From Paractinoplanes deccanensis (GTDB lineage Bacteria; Actinomycetota; Actinomycetes; Mycobacteriales; Micromonosporaceae): a stretch of DNA of 64,000 nt. The notes under the pieces were generated by a model. The model was not told the origin of the DNA and ran no database searches. It was given only the letters and a program-made list of their open reading frames with translations. How positions within the stretch are numbered: the stretch's first letter is position 1; every line of letters begins with the position of its first letter. Where the stretch lies: assembly GCF_016862115.1 (NCBI RefSeq), contig NZ_BOMI01000178.1, forward strand, positions 62,001 through 126,000, written 5' to 3'. The translations under genes were made by a program, and so were the position numbers. Positions 49,283-58,026 of the stretch are shown piece by piece.

Positions 49283-50046
49283 TCGTCCCCTCCGGACAGG
49301 CAGGCGCGCAGGTCGTCGAGGGTGACCAGGTCGCCGGGCCGGGCCGGGCCGCGGGCGGCGAGGACCTCGATCGGCGGCCGGCCCGGGTCGCCCAGCTCCG
49401 AGACCACGAGGGCGGCCTCGGTGAAGTCCTCGCCGCGGGTGTAGCCGTTGACCGTCACCAGGCAGCGCAGGCCGGCGCCGGTCGCGGCCAGCAGCCCGTT
49501 GCGCGAGTCCTCCACGACGAGCGTCTGCTTCTTGTCGAGGCCCAGCCGCTCGACGGTCAGCTCGTAGATGGCCGGGTCCGGCTTCTTGGCCGGCACCACG
49601 TCACCGGCGAAGACCGGCACCTGGGCGATGAGCGCGCCGATCGCGTTCTCCAGCACCGCGCGCACCGACTCCTCGGCCGAGGTCGACGCGACAGCGACCG
49701 TCCATCCCTCGGCGAGCGCCGCCCGGATGATCCGGGCGACGCCGGGCCGCGGCGGGACGCGGCCCTCGGCGACCAGCCGCTTGAACGCCGCCGTCTTGGC
49801 CTTGTGCCACGTCAGGAGGCTTTCGGTACGGTCGGCAGCGCCCACGGCCGCCGCGAACGCGGGATCGTCGAACAGGCTCGCCATCCGCTCCTTGCCTCCG
49901 CCGATCCGCAGCTTCTCGCCGTACTCCTGTTCGCTCCAGTGCGCGGGAAGGCCGAACCGCTCGAAGGTCGCGTTGAAGGCGGGCAGGTGCCCGTAGCGCT
50001 CGGTGTCGGCCAGCACACCGTCGCAGTCGAAGATCAGGGCGGTCAC
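49279..50046 (-). CDS. HAD-superfamily phosphatase (CbbY/beta-phosphoglucomutase-like)
   Basis: Subfamily IA haloacid-dehalogenase enzyme of 255 aa. Motif I LIFDCDGVLADTE with nucleophile and acid Asp residues, a helical cap (FNATFERFGLPAHWSEQEYG), motif II VAVASTSAEESV, motif III Lys in VVPAKKPDPAIY, motif IV VVEDSRNGLLAA. It may dephosphorylate or isomerise a sugar phosphate before or after the aldolase step. GTG at 50046 overlaps the aldolase stop (GTGA), which decides the start; about 75 residues after motif IV-end form a longer C-terminus than usual. Confidence 0.9.
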   Translation of the reverse strand: MTALIFDCDGVLADTERYGHLPAFNATFERFGLPAHWSEQEYGEKLRIGGGKERMASLFDDPAFAAAVGAADRTESLLTWHKAKTAAFKRLVAEGRVPPRPGVARIIRAALAEGWTVAVASTSAEESVRAVLENAIGALIAQVPVFAGDVVPAKKPDPAIYELTVERLGLDKKQTLVVEDSRNGLLAATGAGLRCLVTVNGYTRGEDFTEAALVVSELGDPGRPPIEVLAARGPARPGDLVTLDDLRACLSGGDE

Positions 50047-50903
50047 CAGGCACGCCCCGCGCCGCCGAAGAGCCGGATGTGCGCGCGGGCCATCGCCACG
50101 ACCGCGGCCCGCTGCTGCCGGAAGAGCGCCGGCGGATCCCACTTGCCGCGCTCCTCCGCCTCCTTCAAGTGCGCGAGGGACGACCGGAGATAGCTCTCCT
50201 TGAGCGCCGTCGAGATGTTGACCTTGGCGCAGCCGCGCGCGATGAGATCGGTGAACTGCTCGTCGGAGAGCCCGGTGCCGCCGTGCAGCGCCATCGGCAC
50301 GCCGGTCGCCGCCACCAGGTCACTGACCCGCTGCGCGTCCAGGGTGGGCGCCTGCCGGTACTGCCCGTGCGCGTTGCCGATGGCCGGGGCGAAGCAGTCC
50401 ACGCCGGTGTGCTTGATGAAGTCGACGGCCACCTCGAGCGACTGGATGCGCGACGCCTCGTCCGACCCGACGTCGTCCTCGACGCCCTGGATGCCCTCGA
50501 TCTCGCCCTCGACGTGCGCGCCCGTGCGCCGCGCCTGCGCCACCACCTCGGTCGTCTGCCGCAGGTTCTCGGCGACGTCCAGCTCGTGCGCGTCGAACAG
50601 CACCGAGTTCCAGCCGCCGGCCAGGCAGTCGGAGATCACCGTACGGTCCGGGCAGTGGTCGAGATGCAGGGTCACCGGCACGTCGACGTCGCGCACGAGC
50701 GCCTGGAAGATCTCGAAGAGCTGCCTGCGGCCGTACATCTTGACGGTCTTGACCGAGGTTTGCAGGATGACCGGCGCGCGCTCCTCGACCGCCGCCGCGA
50801 GCACGGCCTCGATGCTCAGATCGTTGACGATGTTGAAGGCGCCGACACCGTACCGGTCGGCGAGAGCACGGTCCAGGATGTCCTTCATCGGCACGACGGG
50901 CAT
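50043..50903 (-). CDS. Class II aldolase (fructose/tagatose-bisphosphate type)
   Basis: Zinc-dependent aldolase of 286 aa in the FbaA/KbaY/GatY family. YGVGAFNIVNDLSIEAVLAA, PVTLHLDHCPD (zinc His), SVLFDAHELDVAENLRQTTE, VEGEIEGIQG (Glu), FAPAIGNAHGQYR (zinc His), ALHGGTGLSDEQFTDLIARG (zinc His) and KVNISTALK are present. ATG 50903 is preferred because MPVVPMKDIL starts the fold; an upstream ATG at 50951 would overlap the regulator gene. Being coupled to DhaKL, it may release dihydroxyacetone or its phosphate from a ketose; the true substrate is not known. Confidence 0.92.
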   Translation of the reverse strand: MPVVPMKDILDRALADRYGVGAFNIVNDLSIEAVLAAAVEERAPVILQTSVKTVKMYGRRQLFEIFQALVRDVDVPVTLHLDHCPDRTVISDCLAGGWNSVLFDAHELDVAENLRQTTEVVAQARRTGAHVEGEIEGIQGVEDDVGSDEASRIQSLEVAVDFIKHTGVDCFAPAIGNAHGQYRQAPTLDAQRVSDLVAATGVPMALHGGTGLSDEQFTDLIARGCAKVNISTALKESYLRSSLAHLKEAEERGKWDPPALFRQQRAAVVAMARAHIRLFGGAGRAW

Positions 50904-50923
50904 GCGCCCAGTCAAGCCACCGG

Positions 50924-51682
50924 TCACCCGATCGCGGTATGGGGTGAACACCCCATCAGCCAGCCGCTCTCCAGGGCGGTCACGACGGCGGCCGTACGGT
51001 TGCGGGTGCCGGTCTTGCGCATCACCGCGCCGACGTGCTTCTCGACGGTCTTGGGGGAGAGCCCCAGCCGGGAGGCGATCTCGCGGTAGGTCAGGCCCTG
51101 CCGCATCAACTCGAGAACCCCCAGCTCACGAGCGGTGAACGGGACCGGCGCGGCGGGCGGCGGACCGGGCCTGCCGCGCCCGGCGGTGCGCACGATCGCC
51201 GCCGCCGACGCCTGGGTCAGCGTTTCCAGATCATCCACGGCTCGTACGGAGAAAGCGGGCGCGAAGGTGACACTCACCGCGACCACCTCGCCGCGCCACC
51301 AGATCGGCACGGCCGCCGCCGACCCGCGCCGCACCCGGTCGGCGGCGACCAGATGCCCGGAGCGCAGCTGACCGTACTCGGGAATCACCACCGGCCGGCG
51401 GCTGCCGAACGCCCGCCCGGTGGCACCCTCGTCGAGCGGGAACGAATCACCCAGGCGGCAGAAGGCCCCGAACTCGGCAGCCTTGGTGTAGCGGCCGGCA
51501 CCCGCGTCGATCAGCGACACGCTGCCCGCCGCCGAATCGGTGAGCCGGGCCGTGTGCCACAGCAGCCGGCGCAGCACGGTGCCGAGCCGGAGGTCGCCGT
51601 AGATGTCGGCCACCGCCTCGGCAAGCTGGAAGCTGTGCACTCCCACCCGCCGAACATATGTTGTTGATGTCGGTGACGCCAT
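50924..51682 (-). CDS. GAF-LuxR transcriptional regulator
   Basis: A 252-aa regulator with a GAF domain (~15-165: LAEAVADIYGDLRLGTVLRR; GAFCRLGDSFPLDEGATGRA; RPVVIPEYG) and a C-terminal LuxR helix-turn-helix (~185-245: FTARELGVLELMRQGLTYRE; IASRLGLSPKTVEKHVGAVM). It ends 20 bases before the aldolase start on the same strand, so it probably heads and controls the aldolase-DhaKL operon. The ATG at 51682 lies in a 24-bp tandem repeat; GTG starts 12 to 14 codons later (VGVHSFQ) would avoid it. Confidence 0.9.
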   Translation of the reverse strand: MASPTSTTYVRRVGVHSFQLAEAVADIYGDLRLGTVLRRLLWHTARLTDSAAGSVSLIDAGAGRYTKAAEFGAFCRLGDSFPLDEGATGRAFGSRRPVVIPEYGQLRSGHLVAADRVRRGSAAAVPIWWRGEVVAVSVTFAPAFSVRAVDDLETLTQASAAAIVRTAGRGRPGPPPAAPVPFTARELGVLELMRQGLTYREIASRLGLSPKTVEKHVGAVMRKTGTRNRTAAVVTALESGWLMGCSPHTAIG

Positions 51683-51706
51683 TGTTGTTGATGTGGGTGC
51701 CGCCGT
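51659..51706. repeat. 24-bp direct repeat in divergent promoter
   Basis: Two adjacent 24-bp copies (51659-51682 and 51683-51706) agree at 21 positions and share the core TGTTGTTGATGT. They lie between the GAF-LuxR gene and the FAD monooxygenase gene and are clearly AT-richer than the surroundings. Direct repeats of this kind may be the binding sites of the GAF-LuxR regulator, but that is inference. Confidence 0.55.
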
Positions 51707-51722
51707 CTTCCACTATGGCGGG

Positions 51723-52925
51723 ATGACGGATACGACGTACGACGTCATCGTGGTCGGGGCGCGCTGCGCCGGGTCGCCGCTCGCGATGTTGCTGGCCCGC
51801 AAGGGATATCGCACGCTGCTGGTCGACCGGGCCACCTTTCCCAGCGACACCGTGTCGACGCACGTGATCCACCCGCCGGGCGCGGCCGCGCTGTCGCGCT
51901 GGGGGCTGCTCGACCGGGTCGCGGCGACCGGCTGCCCGCCGGTGGGGCGCTACTCGTTCGACTTCGGGCCGCTCACCCTGGCCGGGGCGCCGGGCAGCGC
52001 CGACTCGCCGTACGCGTACGCCCCGCGCCGCACGCTCCTCGACAAGATCCTGGTCGACGCCGCCGCCGAGGCGGGGGCCGAGGTCCGCGAGGGCTTCTCG
52101 GTCGAGGAGGTGACCGTCGAGGACGGCCGGGTCACCGGCATCCGCGGGCACGACCGCGGCGGGGCGCCGATCACGGAACGGGCACGGGTGGTGGTGGGCG
52201 CGGACGGGCGCAACTCGGTGGTCGCCAAGACGGTCGGGCCTTCGGCGTACGAGGAGCATCCGCCGCTGACGGTCGGCTACTACTCGTACTGGAGCAACCT
52301 GCCGACCGACACGTTCGAGGCGTACAGCCGGCCGGGCCGCGGCTGGGCGGTGTGCCCCACCAACGACGACCTCACCCTGGTGATCGGCGGCTGGCCGCAC
52401 GCCGAGCTTGCCGACCACCGCGACGACGTCGAGGCGACCCTGATGGAGACGTTCGCGCTGTCGCCCGCCTTCGCCGAGCGCATCCGCGACGCCAAACGCG
52501 AGGAGCGCATCGTCGGCATGTCGGTGCCCAACTACTTCCGCACCCCGTGGGGCCCCGGCTGGGCGCTGGTCGGCGACGCCGGCTACAACCGCGACTTCAT
52601 CACCGCCCAGGGCATCACCGACGCGTTCCTCGACGCCGAGAGCCTCGCCGCGGCGCTGGACGAGACCCTCGACGGTGCCACCCCGTACGACGAAGCCCTG
52701 GCCGGCTACCAGACCCGCCGCGACACCCGCGCCATGCCGGTCTACCAGATGACCCTGGGCATCGCCTCGCTCCAGCCGCCGGACGAGCAGACCGTCCAGC
52801 TGATGTCGGCGCTGGCCGGCAGCCGCGAGGGGCAGGACGCCTTCGCCCGCCTCAACTCGGGCGTGACGTCCCCACCGGAGTTCTTCGCCCCGGAGAACGT
52901 GGGCAGGCTCCTCGGCGGGGCGTGA
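51723..52925 (+). CDS. FAD-dependent oxidoreductase/monooxygenase
   Basis: Flavoprotein of 400 aa in the PHBH/geranylgeranyl-reductase-like group. FAD-binding YDVIVVGARCAGSPLAMLLA at residues 6-25, VSTHVIHPPGAAALSRWGLL, ARVVVGADGRNSVVAKTVG (DG motif), and ALVGDAGYNRDFITAQGITD (GD motif for the ribityl chain). Substrate unknown; relatives hydroxylate aromatic or polyketide compounds. The ATG at 51723 begins the FAD fold; a longer open frame runs back over the promoter. Divergent from the GAF-LuxR gene. Confidence 0.9.
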   Translation: MTDTTYDVIVVGARCAGSPLAMLLARKGYRTLLVDRATFPSDTVSTHVIHPPGAAALSRWGLLDRVAATGCPPVGRYSFDFGPLTLAGAPGSADSPYAYAPRRTLLDKILVDAAAEAGAEVREGFSVEEVTVEDGRVTGIRGHDRGGAPITERARVVVGADGRNSVVAKTVGPSAYEEHPPLTVGYYSYWSNLPTDTFEAYSRPGRGWAVCPTNDDLTLVIGGWPHAELADHRDDVEATLMETFALSPAFAERIRDAKREERIVGMSVPNYFRTPWGPGWALVGDAGYNRDFITAQGITDAFLDAESLAAALDETLDGATPYDEALAGYQTRRDTRAMPVYQMTLGIASLQPPDEQTVQLMSALAGSREGQDAFARLNSGVTSPPEFFAPENVGRLLGGA

Positions 52926-52935
52926 TCGCGCCGCC

Positions 52936-54939
52936 TTACTTTCGGGTCGTGCAGGTGGTGGTGGCTGTGGCGGACGGGTTGCTCTCCGAGGTGACGGTCA
53001 CCGTCGTGCGGCGGGTGTCCTTCGTCCAGACCTCCACCAGGGTGGTGCGGCCGGCGGGGACGGCGATCACCGTGCGCGGGAGGGTGGCGGCGGGGGCCGT
53101 CACGCGCAGGACGTCGGTGGCTCGGCCGGTGTTGCGTACCGGGATGGTGCAGCGGGTCCAGCCCGTGCGGTCGGGGCTTGCCGTGTCCGGGTAGGCGCGG
53201 ACGCCGCGCCGGGCCGGGCCGGCGCCGTCGAGGGAGCGGATCGCCACCTCGTACGAGAGGACGCCCCCGCTGTCGCGTTTGCGGTCGAGGACGTAGAAGT
53301 GCAGGCGGTTCGCGGTGTCGACGTGTTCGAAGCGGCTGCCCGAGCCGGTGCCGGCGTGGAAGAGCGCGTCGGAGAGCTGGCGGTAGTCGCCGATCGTCAT
53401 CTTCTGCGGGGTGCCGTCCGGCAGGACGAAGTCGATCTTGTCGATGTCCTGCGGGTTCGCGTCGATCGTCCAGATGAACGGGGCGGCGTCCTCGTCCTTG
53501 GTCTTGGCGATCAGCACGCCGGAGTCGGGCGTGAACGAGTCGAAGCCCATCCGGTCGACCACCTCGAGGGTGTAGTTGTCGTAGCCGCCGCCGTCGCAGA
53601 ACGGGTCGGCCGCCGTGTCGCAGGCGGGGGAGCGGTCGCCGCCGTCGAGCGTGACGTTGATGCCCGCGCGCCCGCTGTCGACCGCGCGGGCCGTCACCCG
53701 GGTCACCACGACGCCCGTGCCGGCCAGGGACGACCGGGAGAGCCGCAGCACCGCGCCGGGGTCGACGATGCCCAGCTTCATCTTGTTGCGCAGCATGTGC
53801 TGGGCGCCCATCGACGAGCCCGCCGTGCCCGGGATCAGCCAGCGGCTGTGCGGGCCGCCGGGACCGTTGAACGTGCCCCGGCTCAGCATCTCCCACGGGC
53901 CGCTGTAGTCGCGGCGCGCCGGCACGCTGTACGGATTGTTGTAGTTGTCGCCGACCCCGAGGATGTGGCTGAACTCGTGCGCGTAGGTGGACATGCCGGA
54001 GCTCTCGGCCTGCAACGAGCTGCCCTGTGTCGCGTTCGGCCAGATGTTGGCCGAGGCCTGCCACGAGGTCCAGTCGACGTAGCGGGTGGCGTTCCAGTTG
54101 GGCAACGCGGCGTCCGGCGGGCCCCACTCGTCGGTCACGTCCTCCTTGGTGGTGAACTTCATCGGGCCGAACTCCTGCCAGGTGGCCGACTCGTCCTGCC
54201 CGGCGGAGAGGAAGAAGACGAAGTCGTACTCGGCCGCCTCCGCCTCGCCGACCGCGGCGATCCAGGCGGCGCGCGCGTCCGTGCGCAGGTTGCGGGCGCA
54301 GGTGTCGCCGGCCGGGCAGCCCTGGCCGCGCTGCATCTGGGCCTCGATGCCGTACTCGTGACTGTCGGCCGGCATCTGGTAGACGCCGTACGCGCTCAGC
54401 TCGATGCCGAAGCGCCCGTTCGAGTCCTCCATCCAGTATTCGTGGATGGTGTGACCGCGGTTGAGCGCGCCGGGCTTGTTGAGGAAGTCGCGATAGAACC
54501 CCGGCACGTCGGCACGGGCCAGATTCTGTACGCCGGAAGGGTTGCCGTAGATGGTGGAGTTCGCGGGCTGGGTGACGACGAACGGCTGGTTCGGGTAGTC
54601 GACGAGCACGAGCGCGCCGTTGAAGGTGCGCTCCGACCCGCGCACGGCCGGATCGGCCCAATCGGTGCCCGGCACCGGCCGGTAGTCCGACCAGGTCATC
54701 GTGTCGGGCAGCTCGTAGCGCTGCGGGTCGATCGGCTGCGGCCCGCCGCCCTTGCCGCTCAGCGTGGCGGCCTCGTCGACCTGCCACGGCTGGGTCTGCG
54801 GCCAGTGCCGCATGCGCCAGGGCGTGCCGGGATCGACGTCCCCCGGCGGCGCGGCCGTGGCCGGCGAGGCGATCAGGGCACCGGCCAGAGCCAGCACCAG
54901 GACGGACGTTGCCGAGACCACGCGCCGCGCACTCGTCAT
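52936..54939 (-). CDS. Secreted M6 family metalloprotease
   Basis: Exported zinc protease of 667 aa of the immune-inhibitor-A (M6) group. Signal peptide at 1-30 (SVLVLALAGALIASPATAAP). A propeptide region with VLVDYPNQPFVV leads to the catalytic domain. Zinc motif H321-E-F-S-H325 within STYAHEFSHILGVGDNY, followed by the Met-turn-like EMLSRGTFNG. A C-terminal beta-rich part has GWTRCTIPVRNTGRATDVLR. The gene is convergent with the FAD oxidoreductase gene (10 bases between stops). It should degrade extracellular proteins. Confidence 0.93.
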   Translation of the reverse strand: MTSARRVVSATSVLVLALAGALIASPATAAPPGDVDPGTPWRMRHWPQTQPWQVDEAATLSGKGGGPQPIDPQRYELPDTMTWSDYRPVPGTDWADPAVRGSERTFNGALVLVDYPNQPFVVTQPANSTIYGNPSGVQNLARADVPGFYRDFLNKPGALNRGHTIHEYWMEDSNGRFGIELSAYGVYQMPADSHEYGIEAQMQRGQGCPAGDTCARNLRTDARAAWIAAVGEAEAAEYDFVFFLSAGQDESATWQEFGPMKFTTKEDVTDEWGPPDAALPNWNATRYVDWTSWQASANIWPNATQGSSLQAESSGMSTYAHEFSHILGVGDNYNNPYSVPARRDYSGPWEMLSRGTFNGPGGPHSRWLIPGTAGSSMGAQHMLRNKMKLGIVDPGAVLRLSRSSLAGTGVVVTRVTARAVDSGRAGINVTLDGGDRSPACDTAADPFCDGGGYDNYTLEVVDRMGFDSFTPDSGVLIAKTKDEDAAPFIWTIDANPQDIDKIDFVLPDGTPQKMTIGDYRQLSDALFHAGTGSGSRFEHVDTANRLHFYVLDRKRDSGGVLSYEVAIRSLDGAGPARRGVRAYPDTASPDRTGWTRCTIPVRNTGRATDVLRVTAPAATLPRTVIAVPAGRTTLVEVWTKDTRRTTVTVTSESNPSATATTTCTTRK

Positions 54940-55005
54940 GCCGCCATCCTGGCAGCCTGATCGATATAGTTCAATGCAATCCGGCGGGGGCGGAAGGCGG
55001 CGGCG

Positions 55006-56157
55006 ATGTACGACGATCCCTTCGAGACGGCGGAGCGGCTGGCGCTGCGCGAGGCGACGGCGCGGTTCGTGCGCCGGGAGATCGTGCCGCACCTCGACGG
55101 GTGGGAGCGGGCCGGCGAGATACCCCGGGAGCTGCACCGGCGGGCCGCGGCGGCCGGGCTGTACGGCATCGGCTTCGCCGAGGAGCACGGCGGCGACGGG
55201 GGTGACACCGTCGACACCGTCGTCAGTGCCGAGGCGTTCCTGGAGGCGGGCGGGTCGTCCGGCTGTCACGCCGCGCTGTTCACGCACGGCATCGCCCTGC
55301 CGCACATCGTCGCTACCGGCGACAAAGCCTTGATCGACCGGTACGTCCGGCCCGCCCTCGCCGGCGAGACGGTGTGCGCGCTCGGCGTCACCGAGCCGGA
55401 CGCCGGGTCGGACGTCGCCGCGCTGCGCACCACGGCGGTCCGGGACGGCGACGACTACATCGTGGACGGCGCCAAGATGTTCATCACGTCCGGCGCGCGG
55501 GCCGACTTCGTCACCACGGCGGTGCGCACGGGCGGCCCCGGCGCGGCCGGCATCAGCCTGCTGGCCGTCGAGCGGGGCACGCCCGGCTTCACGGTGTCCC
55601 GGCGGCTCGACAAGATGGGCTGGCTCTGCTCGGACACCGCGGAGCTGTCGTTCGCCGGCTGCCGGGTGCCGGCCCGCAACCTGATCGGCGCCGAGAACGA
55701 GGGCTTCGCGCTGATCGCCCGGGTCTTCGTGCCCGAGCGGATCGTGATGGCCGTGCACGCGTACTCGGTGGCGCAGCGATGCCTGGACCTCACGGTCGAG
55801 CACACCCGGGCCCGCGAGACGTTCGGCAAGCCGCTGGCGGCCCGGCAGGTGGTGCGGCACAAGCTCGTACAGATGAGACAGCGCGTCGAGTTGGCCCGCA
55901 CCTACACCCGGCGGGTGGCGGCCCGGCACGCGGCGGGCGACATGGTCGCCGGTGAGGCGTGCCTGGCGAAGAACGCCGCTGTGGACGCCTGCAAGTACGT
56001 GGTCGACGAGGCGGTGCAGCTGCACGGCGGCATGGGATACATGCGCGAGACCGAGGTGGAGCGGCACTACCGCGACGCCAGGATCCTCGGCATCGGCGGC
56101 GGCGCCACCGAGGTGATGACCGACCTGGCCGCGAGGATCTTCGGGTACGGGTCCTGA
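55006..56157 (+). CDS. Acyl-CoA dehydrogenase
   Basis: FAD-dependent acyl-CoA dehydrogenase of 383 aa, catalysing alpha,beta-desaturation of an acyl-CoA. CALGVTEPDAGSDVAALRTT, DYIVDGAKMFITSGARADFV, and RARETFGKPLAARQVVRHKL are family signatures. The C-terminal position of the medium-chain-type catalytic Glu reads GIGGGATEVM, so the base is probably E244 in FVPERIVMA, as in isovaleryl-CoA and long-chain dehydrogenases. Substrate not readable. ATG 55006 has GGAAGG upstream; the gap of 66 bp to the divergent protease gene contains TATAGT at 54965, a possible -10 element. Confidence 0.94.
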   Translation: MYDDPFETAERLALREATARFVRREIVPHLDGWERAGEIPRELHRRAAAAGLYGIGFAEEHGGDGGDTVDTVVSAEAFLEAGGSSGCHAALFTHGIALPHIVATGDKALIDRYVRPALAGETVCALGVTEPDAGSDVAALRTTAVRDGDDYIVDGAKMFITSGARADFVTTAVRTGGPGAAGISLLAVERGTPGFTVSRRLDKMGWLCSDTAELSFAGCRVPARNLIGAENEGFALIARVFVPERIVMAVHAYSVAQRCLDLTVEHTRARETFGKPLAARQVVRHKLVQMRQRVELARTYTRRVAARHAAGDMVAGEACLAKNAAVDACKYVVDEAVQLHGGMGYMRETEVERHYRDARILGIGGGATEVMTDLAARIFGYGS

Positions 56158-56166
56158 GCCCGGCGG

Positions 56167-56883
56167 TCAGGCGGGCTCCACGCCGAACGCCGCGGTGACG
56201 GCGGCGGCGCGGCTCTGCACTCCCAGGCGGCCGAAGATGTTCTCCAAGTGCTTGCGGACCGTCGCGTCGGCGACACCGAGGCGGCGCGCGATCTGGCCGT
56301 TCGTGTGGCCGGCCGCCACCAGGCCCAGCAGTTGCCGCTGCCGGGTGGTGAGCGCGGAGCTGGTGCGCGCCCGGTGCAGCTCGTGCAGGTGCGGCCGCAG
56401 GAGCGTGAGCAGCGCCCGGTCCCGTTCGCTGAAGTCCCGGCCGGGACCGCGGAACAACACCAGCCGCACGGTCTGCCGCGGCGGGCTGGGCAGGCACAGC
56501 ATGATCTCGCGCTGCACCCCGGACGGGCGCAGGTAGTCCGCGTACATGCCGGTCGCGCGCAGCTCGCGCAGCGACAGGAAGTCGCTCAGCGTGATGACGC
56601 TGCGATGGTCTCCCGACTCGTCGGGATAGCTGCACGGGCGGCAGTCGCGATAGTGCGCCCAGAACGCCGGGAGCAGGTCGTCGGCGCCGGCGTCGGGAAG
56701 GTCCCGCGCCCACGGCACCTCGCGCCGGTCGCTGTCGAGCCGGAAGAAGGCGAGCGCGTCGCAGGAGATCAGCTCGCGCAGGCCGTGCAGCACCGACCAC
56801 GGCATCGGGCCCGGATCGGCGTCGTCGTCCGGGCTGCCGATCAGGCCGAGCATGGTGCGCACATCGCGATCACTCAGTGTCAT
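56167..56883 (-). CDS. LuxR-family regulator
   Basis: A 238-aa protein with a C-terminal LuxR helix-turn-helix (about 172-232: LTTRQRQLLGLVAAGHTNGQ; IARRLGVADATVRKHLENIF). The N-terminal ~160 residues are an unnamed sensor-like region with ISCDALAFFRLDSDRREVPW and VRLVLFRGPGRDFSERDRAL, like autoinducer/GAF-like domains in other actinobacterial LuxR solo regulators. The ATG at 56883 fits the start of similarity. Convergent with the acyl-CoA dehydrogenase and divergent from the Kelch gene; it may control the latter. Confidence 0.88.
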   Translation of the reverse strand: MTLSDRDVRTMLGLIGSPDDDADPGPMPWSVLHGLRELISCDALAFFRLDSDRREVPWARDLPDAGADDLLPAFWAHYRDCRPCSYPDESGDHRSVITLSDFLSLRELRATGMYADYLRPSGVQREIMLCLPSPPRQTVRLVLFRGPGRDFSERDRALLTLLRPHLHELHRARTSSALTTRQRQLLGLVAAGHTNGQIARRLGVADATVRKHLENIFGRLGVQSRAAAVTAAFGVEPA

Positions 56884-56892
56884 CCGAGATGC

Positions 56893-56902
56893 CACGTACG
56901 TG
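56893..56902. promoter_or_regulatory. Short palindrome in LuxR/Kelch divergent promoter
   Basis: CACGTACGTG is a perfect 10-bp palindrome ten bases upstream of the LuxR start, in the 117-bp gap shared with the Kelch gene. A dimeric HTH regulator could bind here; it may be chance. Confidence 0.3.
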
Positions 56903-57000
56903 ACGGTAGTCGCGCGCCGCAAGTACGACGAACGTCGCATGGCGGCGGCGTTTCCCCCGGGCCGAGGCTGGAGGGACCAACTCGGGAAGGGGACACGACG

Positions 57001-57870
57001 ATGGTCGAGAGATGGGTGCGGCGCCCGCCGCTCACCGTGGCACGCGGCGGGCTGATCGACGCGGTGCTGAAGGTGCCGTACGCGATCGGCGGTTTCACCA
57101 CGGACTTCGCGCAGGAGGTCGGCGCGGTGGAGAGGCTGGGCCGGCTCGGCGGCCCCTGGACGCCGGTCGCGCCGATGCCCACGGCGCGGGGCAACGCGTC
57201 GGCCACCGCGGCCGGCGAGCGGATCTACGTGCTCGGCGGTTTCGTGGGCGGCAAGACCGTGGACGTCGTCGAGGTCTTCGAGGACGGCATCTGGCACACG
57301 GGCCGCCCGCTGCCCGCCGCGCGGGGTGCGGCGGCCGCGGCCACCGTCGACGGCCGGATCTACGTGGCCGGCGGCTTCGACGAGGACGACAGCGCCACCG
57401 ACAAGGTCATCGCGTACGAGGTGAGCACCGACCAGTGGCACAGCGTACGGCCGATGCCCTCCAAACGCGGCCTGCTCAAGATCGCGGTGCACGACGGCCG
57501 CCTGCACGCGATCGGCGGCCGCGACGACAACGCCGTCTCCCAGCGCACGGCCGAACGATACGACCCGGCGACGGACACCTGGGAGACGATCGCGCCGATG
57601 GCGACCGGCCGCGGCAACCCCGGCGTCACCAAGGCGGGCCGGCACGTGTACGCCGTCGGCGGCCAGGGCGCCGGCGTCGCGTTGCGGACCACCGAGCGGT
57701 ACGACCCGGCGGCCGACCGCTGGGAGACCCTCGAGCCCCTGCTCGCCGTGCCCCGAACGTCGCTCTCCGCCGCCACGGTGGCGGGCAGCACCTTGGTGGC
57801 GTTCGGCGGTTTCGAGTTGCTGGGCCCCACTCCCGTCGCCAGCGCCAGGGTGGAGTCTTTACACGTTTGA
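57001..57870 (+). CDS. Kelch-repeat beta-propeller protein
   Basis: A 289-aa protein made of Kelch motifs from residue ~50 on: RIYVLGGFVGGKTVDVVEVF, RIYVAGGFDEDDSATDKVIA, RLHAIGGRDDNAVSQRTAER, HVYAVGGQGAGVALRTTERY, each with the double Gly and the distant Tyr/Trp (ERYDPATDTWETIAPM). This gives five to six blades. There is no signal peptide; the first 40 residues (PPLTVARGGLIDAVLKVPYA) are of unknown role. Bacterial Kelch proteins include sialic acid mutarotases and carbohydrate oxidases, but nothing here identifies the ligand. AAGGGGAC precedes the ATG. Confidence 0.85.
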   Translation: MVERWVRRPPLTVARGGLIDAVLKVPYAIGGFTTDFAQEVGAVERLGRLGGPWTPVAPMPTARGNASATAAGERIYVLGGFVGGKTVDVVEVFEDGIWHTGRPLPAARGAAAAATVDGRIYVAGGFDEDDSATDKVIAYEVSTDQWHSVRPMPSKRGLLKIAVHDGRLHAIGGRDDNAVSQRTAERYDPATDTWETIAPMATGRGNPGVTKAGRHVYAVGGQGAGVALRTTERYDPAADRWETLEPLLAVPRTSLSAATVAGSTLVAFGGFELLGPTPVASARVESLHV

Positions 57871-57906
57871 CGCGGCAGGCGGTGCTTTAGCATCGCGCCG
57901 TGCTGT

Positions 57907-58023
57907 ATGCGATTCCAGCCGGAGCGGGACGCTCACTCGTGGGTCACGTTCGTGTTCACCGCGCATCACCGCCAGGTCTACGTGCTCGACGGCGCGCCCG
58001 GAGGAGACCGGCGCTTAGGCTGA
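57907..58023 (+). CDS. Possible 38-aa small protein upstream of DUF1330 gene
   Basis: Frame from ATG 57907: begins MRFQPERDAHSWVTFVF and ends DRRLG, stopping 3 bases before the DUF1330 start. Third codon positions are strongly GC, which suggests coding use, and TTGACG ... TAGCAT 15 bases apart just upstream resembles a promoter. No ribosome site precedes the ATG; a leaderless start is possible. The segment HHRQVYVLDGAPGGD could equally be the tail of a lost gene. Confidence 0.3.
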   Translation: MRFQPERDAHSWVTFVFTAHHRQVYVLDGAPGGDRRLG

Positions 58024-58026
58024 GGC

